A stretch of 64,000 nucleotides of DNA from Prevotella sp. (GCA_017467535.1 JAFUST010000083.1:39454-103453); one strand, 5' to 3'; numbered from the stretch's first letter, positions 26,724 to 35,445 are shown. Translations and numbers: made by a program. Notes: generated by a model not told the origin, from the letters alone.

Positions 26724-28136
26724 ATGAACAATCGACTATACGGAAATCTGATATTCGAACTGTCGCAGCCGGGCCGCCGCGGCTACTCGCTGCCCAAAAA
26801 TCGCTTTGGCGACTACCAGGTGCCGCAGCACCTGCGCCGACAGGAGGATGCCGCCCTGCCTGAATGCGACGAGATGACGGTGGTGCGCCACTATACCAAT
26901 CTGTCGGCCAACAACTTCGGCGTGGACAACGGCTTCTATCCGCTCGGCTCCTGCACGATGAAGTACAACCCGAAGATCAACGAGGAGGTGGCTGCCCTGC
27001 CGCAGTTCCAGAACCTGCATCCCCTGCAGCCTGCTGAGACGGTGAAGGGGGCCGAGGCCGTCTGCACCCTGCTCTGCCGTGCGCTCTGCTCGCTGACGGG
27101 CCTTCACGCCTTCACGCTGAAGCCCTATGCTGGTGCCCACGGCGAACTGACGGGCCTGATGGTCATCAAGCGCTACCACGAGAGCCGGGGTGACCTGCAG
27201 CGCACCAAAATCATCGTGCCTGACTCGGCCCACGGCACCAACCCCGCCTCTGCCGCCGTCTGCGGCCTCGACATCATTGAGGTGAAGTCGCTCAGCGACG
27301 GCACCGTAGATGTGGAAAACCTCAAGGAAGTCCTTTCAGTAAGCGGCGATTCTATCGCCGCCATGATGATGACCAACCCCAACACCCTTGGTCTCTTCGA
27401 GCGCCAGATTCCCCAGATAGAGCGGCTCATCCACGAGGCTGGCGGCCTGATGTACTACGACGGGGCTAACCTCAATCCCCTGCTGGGTGCCTGCCGTCCT
27501 GGCGACATGGGCTTCGACGTGATGCACATCAATCTGCACAAGACCTTCTCCACGCCCCACGGCGGAGGTGGCCCCGGTGCCGGCCCTGTCGGCGTGCGCA
27601 AGGGCTTGGAGGAGTTCTTCCCCGAGGTGTCGCCCTATCATGGCAACTTCGCCGTCGCCATGCGGGCCTACGCCTACATCCTCTCCCTCGGTCGCGAGCA
27701 TATCAAGGAGGTAGGCCCGTTGGCCACGCTCAATGCCAACTACATCAAGGAGTGTCTGAAGGATGTCTATGAGTTGCCCATCGACGGCCTGTGCAAGCAC
27801 GAGTTCGTCTTCGATGGCTTGAAAGATAAGTCTACTGGCGTCACCACGATGGACGTGGCCAAGCGTCTGCTGGACTACGGCTATCATGCGCCCACCATCT
27901 ACTTCCCCCTGCTCTTCCACGAGAGCCTCATGATAGAGCCCACGGAGAATGAGTCGCGCGAGACCATCGACGGCTTTATCGCCGTGATGCGCCAGATAGC
28001 CGAGGAGGCCAAGGCCGACCCGGAACTGGTGAAGGGCGCCCCCCACCAGACACCCATCGGTCGTGTGGATGACGTTCTGGCAGCCAAGCATCCGGTAGTG
28101 ACCTATCGTCAACTAACTCTTAGCCCCCTAAGTTAG
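26724..28136 (+). CDS. gcvPB: glycine dehydrogenase (decarboxylating) subunit 2
   Basis: This subunit carries PLP on the Lys of HINLHKTFSTPHGGGGPG (K273). The 470-residue length is normal. Other family segments are FYPLGSCTMKYNPKINE, DSAHGTNPASAAVCG and YDGANLNPLLG. The C-terminal residues 'LSPLS' before the stop are encoded by a palindromic element (28122-28229) that continues into lpd. Confidence 0.97.
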   Translation: MNNRLYGNLIFELSQPGRRGYSLPKNRFGDYQVPQHLRRQEDAALPECDEMTVVRHYTNLSANNFGVDNGFYPLGSCTMKYNPKINEEVAALPQFQNLHPLQPAETVKGAEAVCTLLCRALCSLTGLHAFTLKPYAGAHGELTGLMVIKRYHESRGDLQRTKIIVPDSAHGTNPASAAVCGLDIIEVKSLSDGTVDVENLKEVLSVSGDSIAAMMMTNPNTLGLFERQIPQIERLIHEAGGLMYYDGANLNPLLGACRPGDMGFDVMHINLHKTFSTPHGGGGPGAGPVGVRKGLEEFFPEVSPYHGNFAVAMRAYAYILSLGREHIKEVGPLATLNANYIKECLKDVYELPIDGLCKHEFVFDGLKDKSTGVTTMDVAKRLLDYGYHAPTIYFPLLFHESLMIEPTENESRETIDGFIAVMRQIAEEAKADPELVKGAPHQTPIGRVDDVLAAKHPVVTYRQLTLSPLS

Positions 28137-28229
28137 GGGGATGGGGGTCTGAACAAGCAAAAGACTCTTCGTATGATTGATTTAATGGACAATGTGGGTC
28201 GTTCAGACCCCCAACCTAACTTAGGGGGC
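28122..28229. repeat. REPIN-like inverted element spanning the gcvPB end and the lpd start
   Basis: The left end GCCCCCTAAGTTAGGGGG then TGGGGGTCTGAACAAG pairs with the right end TCGTTCAGACCCCCAAC then CTAACTTAGGGGGC, about 40 nt away. Each end is itself a 17-nt palindrome. The left arm encodes Ser-Pro-Leu-Ser-stop of gcvPB; the right arm encodes GRSDPQPNLGG of lpd. The right arm is 3 nt shorter than in the copy at 61800, which keeps the frame. Confidence 0.9.
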
Positions 28230-29489
28230 GCAAGTGACCTCCTCATCATCGGTGCGGGCCCTGGTGGCTACCGCACTGCTGAATATGCCGCCAAGCAGGG
28301 TCTGAAGGTGACCATCTTTGAGTCCGACGAGGTGGGTGGCACCTGCCTCAATGTAGGCTGCATCCCCACGAAGACCTACGTCCACGCCGCCTCGTTTGCC
28401 GAGGCCCGTGAGCGGATGCCCCAGGTGGTGGCCCAACTCCGTGCAGGCGTCGAGGGCATCCTCTCTCACCCCAACATCACCCTCATCCGCGAAAAGGCCT
28501 CCTTCGTCGATGCCCGCACGGTTACTTGTCCCGTATGTGGCGATATCATCGCCACCAAGGCCATCATCATCGCCACCGGCTCAGAGACCAAGTGGCTCCC
28601 CCTGCCCGACATCGGCAGCGACCCTCGCGTGGTCGACTCCACCGGCCTGCTCCGCCTCGACACGCTGCCCCGCCGCCTCGCCATCATCGGTGCTGGCGTC
28701 ATCGGCATGGAGTTTGCCAGCGTCTTCCAGCGTTTCGGCTCCGAGGTCACCGTCATCGAGTATCTCAAGGAGTGCTTGCCCGCCCTCGACAGCGACATAG
28801 CCAAGCGGCTGCGCAAGACGCTGGAGAAGCAAGGCATCACCTTTAAGATGAAGACCGCCGTACAGTCGCTGGCCGACATCGATGCCGACGTCATCCTGAT
28901 GGCCACGGGCCGCCATCCTCGCACCGAGGGCCTGAACCTGCAGGCCGCTGGCATCACGCTCGCCCCCAACGGCAGCATCCCCGTGGACGAACACTTCCGT
29001 TGTGTATGTGGCAATACTATTGCCACAAACGATGTTTACGCCATCGGCGACGTGAATGGCCGCCAGATGCTGGCCCACGCCGCCGAGATGCAGGGCATCC
29101 ACGTAGTTAATCAGATACTGGGAAAACCAGACAACATCCGCTTTGACATCATGCCCGCTGCCATCTTCACTGAACCCGAAGCAGCCAGCGTCGGCCCCTC
29201 CGAAGACCAACTTAAGGCCGAGGGCACGCCCTACGAGTGTCGCAAGGCCTTCTGGCGAGCCAACGGCAAGGCCCTGGCCATGAATGAGACCGAAGGCCTG
29301 CTGAAACTGTTCAGCGCCCCCGATGCAGGCCTCATTCTGGGCTGTCACGCCTTCGGTGCCCACGCGGTCGACATCATTCAGGAGGTCAGCGTGCTGATGT
29401 GCATGGGGGCCACCGTCGAGCAACTGCGCTCCATGGTCCACATCCACCCCACGCTCTCCGAGATACTGCTGTCGGCTGCCGAGGCGTAG
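28173..29489 (+). CDS. lpdA: dihydrolipoyl dehydrogenase (L protein)
   Basis: This FAD enzyme reoxidises dihydrolipoyl-GcvH with NAD+. The 438-residue protein has the FAD motif LLIIGAGPGGYRTAEYA, the redox disulfide GGTCLNVGCIPTK, the NAD-binding IIGAGVIGMEFA, AIGDVNG and the active-site HIHPTLSE. No start codon exists between the inserted element and the FAD motif, so residues 9-19 (GRSDPQPNLGG) are translated from the element. Two 23-bp palindromes inside the gene each encode a VCGxxIAT peptide that is not usual for the family. Confidence 0.93.
   Translation: MIDLMDNVGRSDPQPNLGGASDLLIIGAGPGGYRTAEYAAKQGLKVTIFESDEVGGTCLNVGCIPTKTYVHAASFAEARERMPQVVAQLRAGVEGILSHPNITLIREKASFVDARTVTCPVCGDIIATKAIIIATGSETKWLPLPDIGSDPRVVDSTGLLRLDTLPRRLAIIGAGVIGMEFASVFQRFGSEVTVIEYLKECLPALDSDIAKRLRKTLEKQGITFKMKTAVQSLADIDADVILMATGRHPRTEGLNLQAAGITLAPNGSIPVDEHFRCVCGNTIATNDVYAIGDVNGRQMLAHAAEMQGIHVVNQILGKPDNIRFDIMPAAIFTEPEAASVGPSEDQLKAEGTPYECRKAFWRANGKALAMNETEGLLKLFSAPDAGLILGCHAFGAHAVDIIQEVSVLMCMGATVEQLRSMVHIHPTLSEILLSAAEA
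28533..28555. repeat. In-gene mini-palindrome, copy 1 (lpdA)
   Basis: GTATGTGGCGAT-ATC-ATCGCCAC forms a stem of TGGCGAT with ATCGCCA. It encodes part of CPVCGDIIATK. Copy 2 at 29004 differs at four positions, two of which are paired (G-C to A-T). Confidence 0.7.
29004..29026. repeat. In-gene mini-palindrome, copy 2 (lpdA)
   Basis: GTATGTGGCAAT-ACT-ATTGCCAC keeps the stem seen in copy 1 through a compensatory change. It encodes part of CVCGNTIATND, just before the AIGDV motif. Confidence 0.7.
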
Positions 29490-29554
29490 AGCCCCTCGGT
29501 GCTTTTCATCCCGCAACTGTTCAGAGGCAGGAAAGGCGTACAGGGTACGAGATA

Positions 29555-29593
29555 CAAAAAAAGAGCGTGTCCCGCGGGGCACGCTCTTCTTTC
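29555..29593. terminator. Bidirectional terminator between lpdA and the smalltalk gene
   Basis: AAGAGCGTG (29561-29569) pairs with CACGCTCTT (29580-29588), preceded by seven A and followed by CTTTC. It can end lpdA transcription, and the A tract gives a T tract for the minus-strand HU/smalltalk unit. Confidence 0.85.
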
Positions 29594-29602
29594 AGTTGTT
29601 GT

Positions 29603-29698
29603 TTAGTTCATGCAACTCGCCACTCCCAGTGCGGTTGCCAGTGCTGTCAGGATAGAGATGGTCACCTGCAGCAGCACCTTCCACGTCTCCTTTTTCAT
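29603..29698 (-). CDS. smalltalk protein (31 residues, single membrane helix)
   Basis: The frame encodes a basic start (MKKETWK), one hydrophobic helix (VLLQVTISILTALATALGV) and a final ASCMN. This pattern fits the tiny 'smalltalk' proteins that Bacteroidales carry next to HU-like DNA-binding protein genes. The Cys after a hydrophobic segment could be lipid-modified, but the function is unknown. It lies 35 nt downstream of the HU-like gene on the same strand. Confidence 0.8.
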   Translation of the reverse strand: MKKETWKVLLQVTISILTALATALGVASCMN

Positions 29699-29733
29699 AG
29701 TGCATAGTGTTTTTAGGGGTTAATAGATGTTGG

Positions 29734-30180
29734 TTAGTCTCCGTTGCCCGTGGGTTCGGTCTTGGGCGACTTCTGTGTGGTGTCCACAGCGTTCTTGGCC
29801 GTTTCGGTGGCAGTGCCTTCCAGGGCCAGTTGCTTCCTCGTGAACTCGCCGGTGGCACGAGCACGCAGGCGGTAGGCCAGGATGTCGGTGCGGGCGTTGA
29901 AGTCGCCAGGCATAGCCACGCCCTTGCTCTTGATGCCGATGGAGAAGATGGCCAGGTTGTCGATCTTCACCTGCTGGCCCTCCAGCGTCAGTTCCCTCAC
30001 GCAGGTGACCATGTCGGTCAGGAATCCCTTGATGGTTCCCTTCGAGAACGGGGTGTTGTGCTTTGCCATGTGGGCGGCCAGACCGTCCAGGTCCATGGGC
30101 TTGTCGCATACCGGCTGGGCGTACCACTTGCCAAAAGCGGTCGACTCAGCATTGTTGTTTCTCACTAATTTGTACTTCAT
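29734..30180 (-). CDS. HU-family DNA-binding protein (HU-like fold, Bacteroidales type)
   Basis: The 148-residue protein begins MKYKLVRNN, then AESTAFGKWYAQPVCDKPMD and a HU/IHF-like core with 'GTIKGFLTDMVTCVRELTL' and 'VKIDNLAIFSIGI'. The C-terminal 35 residues are a polar Thr/Lys/Glu tail. Such proteins are common in Bacteroides and Prevotella in pair with smalltalk genes, often near amidase genes; no amidase follows here. DNA binding is expected from the fold; the target is unknown. Confidence 0.85.
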   Translation of the reverse strand: MKYKLVRNNNAESTAFGKWYAQPVCDKPMDLDGLAAHMAKHNTPFSKGTIKGFLTDMVTCVRELTLEGQQVKIDNLAIFSIGIKSKGVAMPGDFNARTDILAYRLRARATGEFTRKQLALEGTATETAKNAVDTTQKSPKTEPTGNGD

Positions 30181-30346
30181 AGTGTTTAGTTTTTGTGTTG
30201 GTTGTACATGTTGTTAAAGATCTCTTGTGCGTCTCATGATTCTAACCGGTTTTCATCTGTTTGACGACGGCAATGATGCGATTAAGCGAGAGCAATGAGA
30301 ACGCGTTCTCTTTTGCCGAGCGTAAGCATCTTCGCTGTTTTCGACG

Positions 30347-30355
30347 GCAAAGGTA
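30347..30355 (-). promoter_or_regulatory. -7 element (TACCTTTGC) of the HU/smalltalk unit
   Basis: Minus-strand TACCTTTGC with an ATTG at a spacing of 20 nt (30376-30379) in place of TTTG. It implies a leader of about 160 nt, in which I see no reading frame of note. Confidence 0.55.
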
Positions 30356-30558
30356 CGGCGACTTTTCCAATCCCGCAATACTTTCGTGCCCTTCTGACCA
30401 GACTTTTTTCAGAAACCCCGATAAACAGGGCGTTTCCAGAGGGGGAAGACAACTATTCCCGATTCCATCAATTCATGTTTAAAAGGCGAATATGAAGGAA
30501 AAAAGCATTTTTCTGATTTTTTTTTGCCTAAAGAGATGGCGTTTTAAATAAAAATATG

Positions 30559-30567
30559 TACTTTTGC
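30559..30567 (+). promoter_or_regulatory. -7 element upstream of the 6S-like RNA
   Basis: TACTTTTGC fits TAnnTTTGC and lies about 50 nt before the closing stem of the RNA candidate. The -33 box is weak. Confidence 0.5.
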
Positions 30568-30617
30568 AATCGGAATCGGGAGAAATCCGGTTTCAATGAT
30601 GCATTAGCTTTTATTTC

Positions 30618-30806
30618 GCACTTGACTGAAGTAGCCTGAGAAACTCCTTTTTAGAATAGTCCGATTTTAGAAGCAAAGGGAAGCCGAGGAAGACTACCCC
30701 TATCACACAGCATTAGCTATGCACGCGCCTCTATGGCGTGGTTGCATTCTTATAAATGTGTGAAGGGGTTCTAAAGTTTCTCAGGCTCGCCCCTTAGGTC
30801 AAGTGC
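30618..30806 (+). ncRNA. ssrS: Probable 6S RNA (ssrS / Bacteroidales-1-like)
   Basis: The 189-nt segment folds into one long rod. The closing stem is GCACTTGAC (30618-30626) with GTCAAGTGC (30798-30806); next is a perfect 12-bp stem GCCTGAGAAACT (30634-30645) with AGTTTCTCAGGC (30775-30786); then a large open internal region; then ACCCCTaTCACACA with TGTGTGAAGGGGT. The length, the closing stem and the central bubble are those of 6S RNA, which binds the housekeeping RNA polymerase. The Bacteroidales-1 motif has the same general form. A GGATGGC-CAC-GCCATTC hairpin follows directly. Confidence 0.7.
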
Positions 30807-30837
30807 ATAGGGATGGCCACGCCATTCTTTGTGTCTA

Positions 30838-30846
30838 TACCTTTGC
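30838..30846 (+). promoter_or_regulatory. -7 element (TACCTTTGC) of the BACON lipoprotein gene
   Basis: The site lies 69 nt before the chosen ATG at 30915. The -33 box is not clear. Confidence 0.5.
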
Positions 30847-30914
30847 ATCCTCTTTCAACAAACTGCGATAGTATCTTTTAATTATTAATGTATCACATTT
30901 TAAAAATTACAGTT

Positions 30915-32429
30915 ATGAAGAAAAAGGGTTTTCTATGGAGTTTGCTGGCCATTGTGATGGGAGCGGCTATGAGTGTGGGGCTATCGTCGTGCGGTGACGA
31001 TGACCCTGATCCTGAACTGACCGTAAGTCCTCTTGACATTACTATCGATGCAAACGGCGGCAGTAAGAGTGTAACCGTTACGGCGAAAGAAACTGACTGG
31101 ACGGTAGAGGTGACGCGCGGTGACGATTGGCTAACTGCCAACAAGAATGGTAATCAAGCATCGCTCAGAGCGTCTAAAAACGAAGGAACAGAGAAACGTG
31201 AAGGTAGCGTGCGTATTACTGCAACAGCAAACGGAAGCCTAACCTTTATGGTAAGTGTAACTCAGGATGGGGCAACTGGTTCAATTCTGATTGACGGCAC
31301 CTCAAGTTCTGCCAATCGTACTTTTGAGGGCAACTTTGGTGGCAATAGCGGCATTGTTTTCAAGCAGAGCCTACAGATAGTGTCCAATGTGCAATGGAAC
31401 GCACAGGTCAGTTACGAAACAACTGGCCAAACAAACTGGCTTAGCATTTCGCCTACTACAGGCAAAGGAACCGTGACTATGGACATATACCCGATAAGCG
31501 AGAATGAGACCTCTGCCAACCGTGAAGCGACCATCACCCTTTCTGGCGAAGGTATCAATAACACGATTAAGGTAATACAGAAGGGCGGAAAACCTGTCTG
31601 CTATGTGGAACCTGCCAATACCGTTGCTCTATACGACCGCATCGCATGGGAGTACAAAACAACTGGCAACGTGAATAAATTCCATTGGATTCTTTTGGAA
31701 GAAAGAGAATTCAACCGTCTGACCGACCGTGAACTCACGGCAGAACTAAATACCACAGCGGAATTGAAATTCCAAGACAATTACCTGAGCGTGGCGGGCT
31801 ACGACAGCCATGATAACCGAATCACTTCAAGCACTACTTATTACATGGTGACTTTAGCATACGATGCCGATGACAAGTCGGGTGAACTGCGAAAGATAAA
31901 GATTACGACTCCAGACTTCAAAGGCGTCAACGATGATGCTTGGGTGACGTTCGACAACCTCTATTACATCTCCAATTGGGGCGGCTTCGGATTTGAAACA
32001 ATCAAGAAAGGGTATTGCGATAAGTATCATCTCATCTATGGCCTTTACACTGAGCAAGTGAACCCCGCCGTGTTTGCATTTGAGATTAACTACTATCTGA
32101 AGAACAGGAAGAAGCACTGGCTGGCAGAAAACTGGGGCTGGGAGATTGTGACAAACTACCCCAATAACGATTCCTTCATTTATTACTCAAGCAGTCTGCC
32201 GAGTGACCTTCGTCCTTATGCATCCTATATTCCGTGGTGCTTTGGATATGCATGGGGCATCTTCCAGAATGGGACCATCTCGTCGGATATTCTAGGATTC
32301 CAAGTTGACCTGACGGATTACAACTATAGCCGAATGAAGGTCAGGAGAAATGCTGAGAGCAAAGTTGAGAATGTCATCATCCGTCAATCTGTGGAGCGCG
32401 AAAGGGCAAAGGCATTGATTGGAAAATAA
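30915..32429 (+). CDS. BACON-domain surface lipoprotein
   Basis: The start at 30915 is preferred over 30888 because it gives a proper lipoprotein signal (MKKKGFLWSLLAIVMG ... LSSC-GDDD). The 504-residue product has two BACON-type beta-sandwiches, residues about 30-115 (LTVSPLDITIDANGGSKSVTV, WTVEVTRGDDWL) and about 120-220 (WNAQVSYETTGQTNWLSISP). A C-terminal half of unknown fold follows. BACON domains occur on carbohydrate- or mucin-active surface proteins. No hydrolase motif is seen. A perfect 14-bp hairpin follows the stop. Confidence 0.85.
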   Translation: MKKKGFLWSLLAIVMGAAMSVGLSSCGDDDPDPELTVSPLDITIDANGGSKSVTVTAKETDWTVEVTRGDDWLTANKNGNQASLRASKNEGTEKREGSVRITATANGSLTFMVSVTQDGATGSILIDGTSSSANRTFEGNFGGNSGIVFKQSLQIVSNVQWNAQVSYETTGQTNWLSISPTTGKGTVTMDIYPISENETSANREATITLSGEGINNTIKVIQKGGKPVCYVEPANTVALYDRIAWEYKTTGNVNKFHWILLEEREFNRLTDRELTAELNTTAELKFQDNYLSVAGYDSHDNRITSSTTYYMVTLAYDADDKSGELRKIKITTPDFKGVNDDAWVTFDNLYYISNWGGFGFETIKKGYCDKYHLIYGLYTEQVNPAVFAFEINYYLKNRKKHWLAENWGWEIVTNYPNNDSFIYYSSSLPSDLRPYASYIPWCFGYAWGIFQNGTISSDILGFQVDLTDYNYSRMKVRRNAESKVENVIIRQSVERERAKALIGK

Positions 32430-32447
32430 AACAACATCTAAACTCAC

Positions 32448-32484
32448 ATGGGCAGGTGTGCAGGCCAATGGCACACCTGCCCAT
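32448..32484 (+). terminator. Perfect 14-bp hairpin between the BACON and M6 genes
   Basis: ATGGGCAGGTGTGC (32448-32461) pairs exactly with GCACACCTGCCCAT (32471-32484), with a 9-nt loop. No U tract follows, so it may be a stability element or partial terminator ahead of the protease gene. Confidence 0.6.
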
Positions 32485-32499
32485 TATACTGTATCACGA

Positions 32500-34752
32500 A
32501 TGAATATTAAACTGATTTTTACCACCTTACTATTGCTAACCGCCCACGCAATAAACATCTGGGCCATACCTGCCTATCCACGCCCCATCACGGTGAAAAC
32601 AGACAATGGCAAGGAGGTTCTGATTACCATGCGAGGTGATGAGAACTTGAAATATGCGCTGACAACTGATGGATATACACTCATTAGCGACAATAGTGGC
32701 TGGTGGTATGCCGAGGCTGATGAACAAGGGCGTATAGTCAAGTCGGGACACAAGCTTATGGCTATCGAGGATGAGGATGCCGGTCTTAGAAACTTCAAGA
32801 CAATCTGTCCTAAAGGACTGATACCCATGCGAGACACCATAACCAGCGTACGCAGGACACCTGGCACAAGATACGCGAATGGGCACAAGACTGCCATTGG
32901 TGAGCGCAGGGCACTTGTGATACTTATGGAATATCCCGACTTACGGTTTAAAACGTCTTATGAGGATTTCGAGAATCTTTTCAACGCTGTTGACTACCAT
33001 GAAGATGGTGTGACGGGCAGTGTGAGAGATTTCTACCGCTTTGCGTCACAAGGGCAACTTGACTATGTGTCGGATGTTTATGGCCCATATATGGCTATGA
33101 ACACTATGAATTACTATGGGGGGAATACTACTATGGGCGGAAACGATGCCCATGCTGTTGACCTCTGCATAGAAGCAATGAAAAGTCTGCCAGACACTAT
33201 TGATTTCACAAAATACGATAACGACAACGACGGTTTGATAGATAATGTCCATATCATATTTGCTGGATATGGTGAAGAAGCAGGCGGCCCATCAACCGCA
33301 ATATGGTCGCACGAATACCCGCACCGCATCATTCTGACAAGCGAGATTGGCTATTCGCTGGCGGGCTATTCCTGCTCACCCGAACTTCGCAGCAATAGGG
33401 GTTCCAGTATTTCATATATCGGAGTGGTGTGTCACGAATTGGGGCATGCACTTGGTGCCATGGACTACTACGACACAAACTATGGGACTGGAGGTGAGTA
33501 TGATGGCACAGGCAAGTGGGACATTATGGCCAGTGGCAGTTGGAATGACAACGGACAGACCCCTCCTAACTTCAATCCATACGTGCGTAGTGTTATCTTT
33601 GGCTGGAACGATCAACAGATTCTGCAACCCGATGAACAGGTCGTCATGCCAAAAATGGAAGTCGGAAATGCCGAACAGACGAAAGTCTACAGAATGAATA
33701 CAGGCAGCAGCAATGACTATTTCCTCTTGGAAAACCGACAGCAGCAGTGGTTCGACGCAGCCCTACCGGGAGCCGGGCTTATGGTGTATCATGTTCATCC
33801 TAACTTGGAGCGATATAGATCTACAAATACCATCAATGCCACACACCCGCAAATGTTCTATCCAGTTTGCGCTGGCTATTCTGACCCGTCCATAAGAAAA
33901 TATGGCAACATCAATTCGACCGAATGTCCTTTCCCTGGAATAAGCCATTCCACGACATTTACACCAACCACAAGCCCATCTGCCGTGGCATGGAACGGCA
34001 GCGCAGCCACTGTTTCCATCCAAAACATTACCCAATATGCTTCAAGTGGAGAGATCGCTTTTAGCACAGGCGGTGACATCATTGTAGGCCCTGATGATAC
34101 GAATGAGCCCATGGAGAAGAATATCCTCTACAAAGAAAGTTTTGAGGGCAACATCACGGACAATATTACCATTACAAATACGCAAGGAAATGCTGGGTGG
34201 CAAACTTACAAAAAAGGTAATTTCGTGCTTGGCGCAAGTGACATTCCAAAAGCAACCGATGGTGACAGAATCCTGATGCTTTTTGCATCGAAATCAAATA
34301 TTGTCAGCGAATCGGAGGCTATCGGTCCTTATATTGAAATTGAAGCAGGAAAGAGTTACACTCTCGCACTCGACCTCTATATGGCCTCAGACCCTAATCG
34401 AAATATATCTCAGTTTACGCTTTTCATGGAAGATGATTATGGAGAGTATAAGATGTTCAGTCAAAACGAGTTCACCGACAAGTGGCAGTCTGTAGACCTG
34501 CCAATGGTGTTTGCAGGAAACAGAGTACGGTACAAACTGCATGGGCGCATCGTCACGGGAGGAATCTTTGTAGACAACTTAAGACTGCTGGCTGAAGAGT
34601 TGCCGTCTTCAATTGCAACTACTGATGTTGTTAAAGGTAATGAATGCAGAAATATTTACTCTATCATGGGCGTAAGACTGTCACAGAAGAAAAGGGGTAT
34701 AAACATTGTCAAAAAATCTGATGGAACCGTAATTAAGTTCATATCAAGATGA
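32500..34752 (+). CDS. Secreted M6-family metalloprotease
   Basis: The ATG at 32500 gives a signal peptide (MNIKLIFTTLLLLTAHA) that the longer upstream frame would bury. The 750-residue protein has an N-terminal propeptide-like region, then the M6 catalytic domain with YDNDNDGLIDNVHIIFAGYG and the zinc motif CHELGHALGAMDYYD (H312, E313, H316). A C-terminal jelly-roll-like domain (about 560-700) and a tail NIYSIMGVRLSQKKRGINIV complete it. M6 proteases (InhA/PrtV type) degrade host proteins. It overlaps the next frame by 4 bp. Confidence 0.9.
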   Translation: MNIKLIFTTLLLLTAHAINIWAIPAYPRPITVKTDNGKEVLITMRGDENLKYALTTDGYTLISDNSGWWYAEADEQGRIVKSGHKLMAIEDEDAGLRNFKTICPKGLIPMRDTITSVRRTPGTRYANGHKTAIGERRALVILMEYPDLRFKTSYEDFENLFNAVDYHEDGVTGSVRDFYRFASQGQLDYVSDVYGPYMAMNTMNYYGGNTTMGGNDAHAVDLCIEAMKSLPDTIDFTKYDNDNDGLIDNVHIIFAGYGEEAGGPSTAIWSHEYPHRIILTSEIGYSLAGYSCSPELRSNRGSSISYIGVVCHELGHALGAMDYYDTNYGTGGEYDGTGKWDIMASGSWNDNGQTPPNFNPYVRSVIFGWNDQQILQPDEQVVMPKMEVGNAEQTKVYRMNTGSSNDYFLLENRQQQWFDAALPGAGLMVYHVHPNLERYRSTNTINATHPQMFYPVCAGYSDPSIRKYGNINSTECPFPGISHSTTFTPTTSPSAVAWNGSAATVSIQNITQYASSGEIAFSTGGDIIVGPDDTNEPMEKNILYKESFEGNITDNITITNTQGNAGWQTYKKGNFVLGASDIPKATDGDRILMLFASKSNIVSESEAIGPYIEIEAGKSYTLALDLYMASDPNRNISQFTLFMEDDYGEYKMFSQNEFTDKWQSVDLPMVFAGNRVRYKLHGRIVTGGIFVDNLRLLAEELPSSIATTDVVKGNECRNIYSIMGVRLSQKKRGINIVKKSDGTVIKFISR

Positions 34753-35386
34753 GAAGAGTATTAATGTATGTCATCGTCTCGGTGCAATGTTTCTCTGCAT
34801 TTGCACAAGAATCCGAGAAAAGCAAAATAAGATTCTACAGGCACGAAGTGAATGTCAGTATTGGGGGCATCAATGTCCGTTCTGGTTGGAGTGATGATTA
34901 TGAAAGAGATGTGATGGATAGGTTTGGATTGGTGTCTGGTATATCAGGTGACTCCTATTCTGGAAGTAGGGTTTGGTATGACTGGGATGAAACTCCACGT
35001 CTTTTCAATAATAGCCTTTTCATGGCCGTAAGTTATTACTATCATTTCACTCCTCATATTGCTATATCTTACCCTCGGTAAAGTGGGCATACTCCAGATA
35101 TTTCTATATGCGTGGGGGATTGGGGATACAGCTCAATAAATATAGCATAGACGCGACCGTTATTGATGAATCTCAGCCCTCGCCTATCTGTGATGAACAT
35201 TGGCGTTTCGCCTACCAATTGGTACCAATAGGTGTTGAGTTGTCTCTCCCTGATGATTATTTATTCAAATATGGATCTCCTGTTAAGTTTCATGTCGAAC
35301 TGGGTTATGGAATGGAGGGTATTTTGAATTTTGGTTTTTCTTATAGGTTTAAACGGCAGTCGCATTCTCAACATCCGGGCAAGTAA
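34749..35386 (+). pseudogene. Frameshifted outer-membrane beta-barrel gene
   Basis: The first frame (34749-35081, 110 residues) has a signal peptide (cleavage near AFA-Q) and barrel-like strands up to SLFMAVSYYYHFTPHIA, then stops. The continuation KWAYSRYFYMRGGLGIQLN ... and an aromatic-rich barrel end (EGILNFGFSYRFKR) is in another frame, open from about 35066 to 35386. One small indel near 35060-35080 would join them into about 210 residues. The ATGA overlap with the protease gene implies translation coupling before the break. A sequencing error is the alternative. Confidence 0.7.
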
Positions 35387-35405
35387 AGGTCGTGACGTCA
35401 ACATA

Positions 35406-35445
35406 CAACAGCAATTACAATCACCAACGAATGTAACTGCTGTTG
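35406..35445. terminator. Hairpin between convergent genes
   Basis: CAACAGCAATTACA (35406-35419) pairs with TGTAACTGCTGTTG (35432-35445) with one mismatch. It lies between two convergent units and may end both. Confidence 0.6.

Noticed and set aside
29592-29864. 90-residue minus-strand frame across smalltalk and HU
   Set aside because: It overlaps two better-supported genes in other frames; the 31-residue smalltalk frame has the expected sequence and position.
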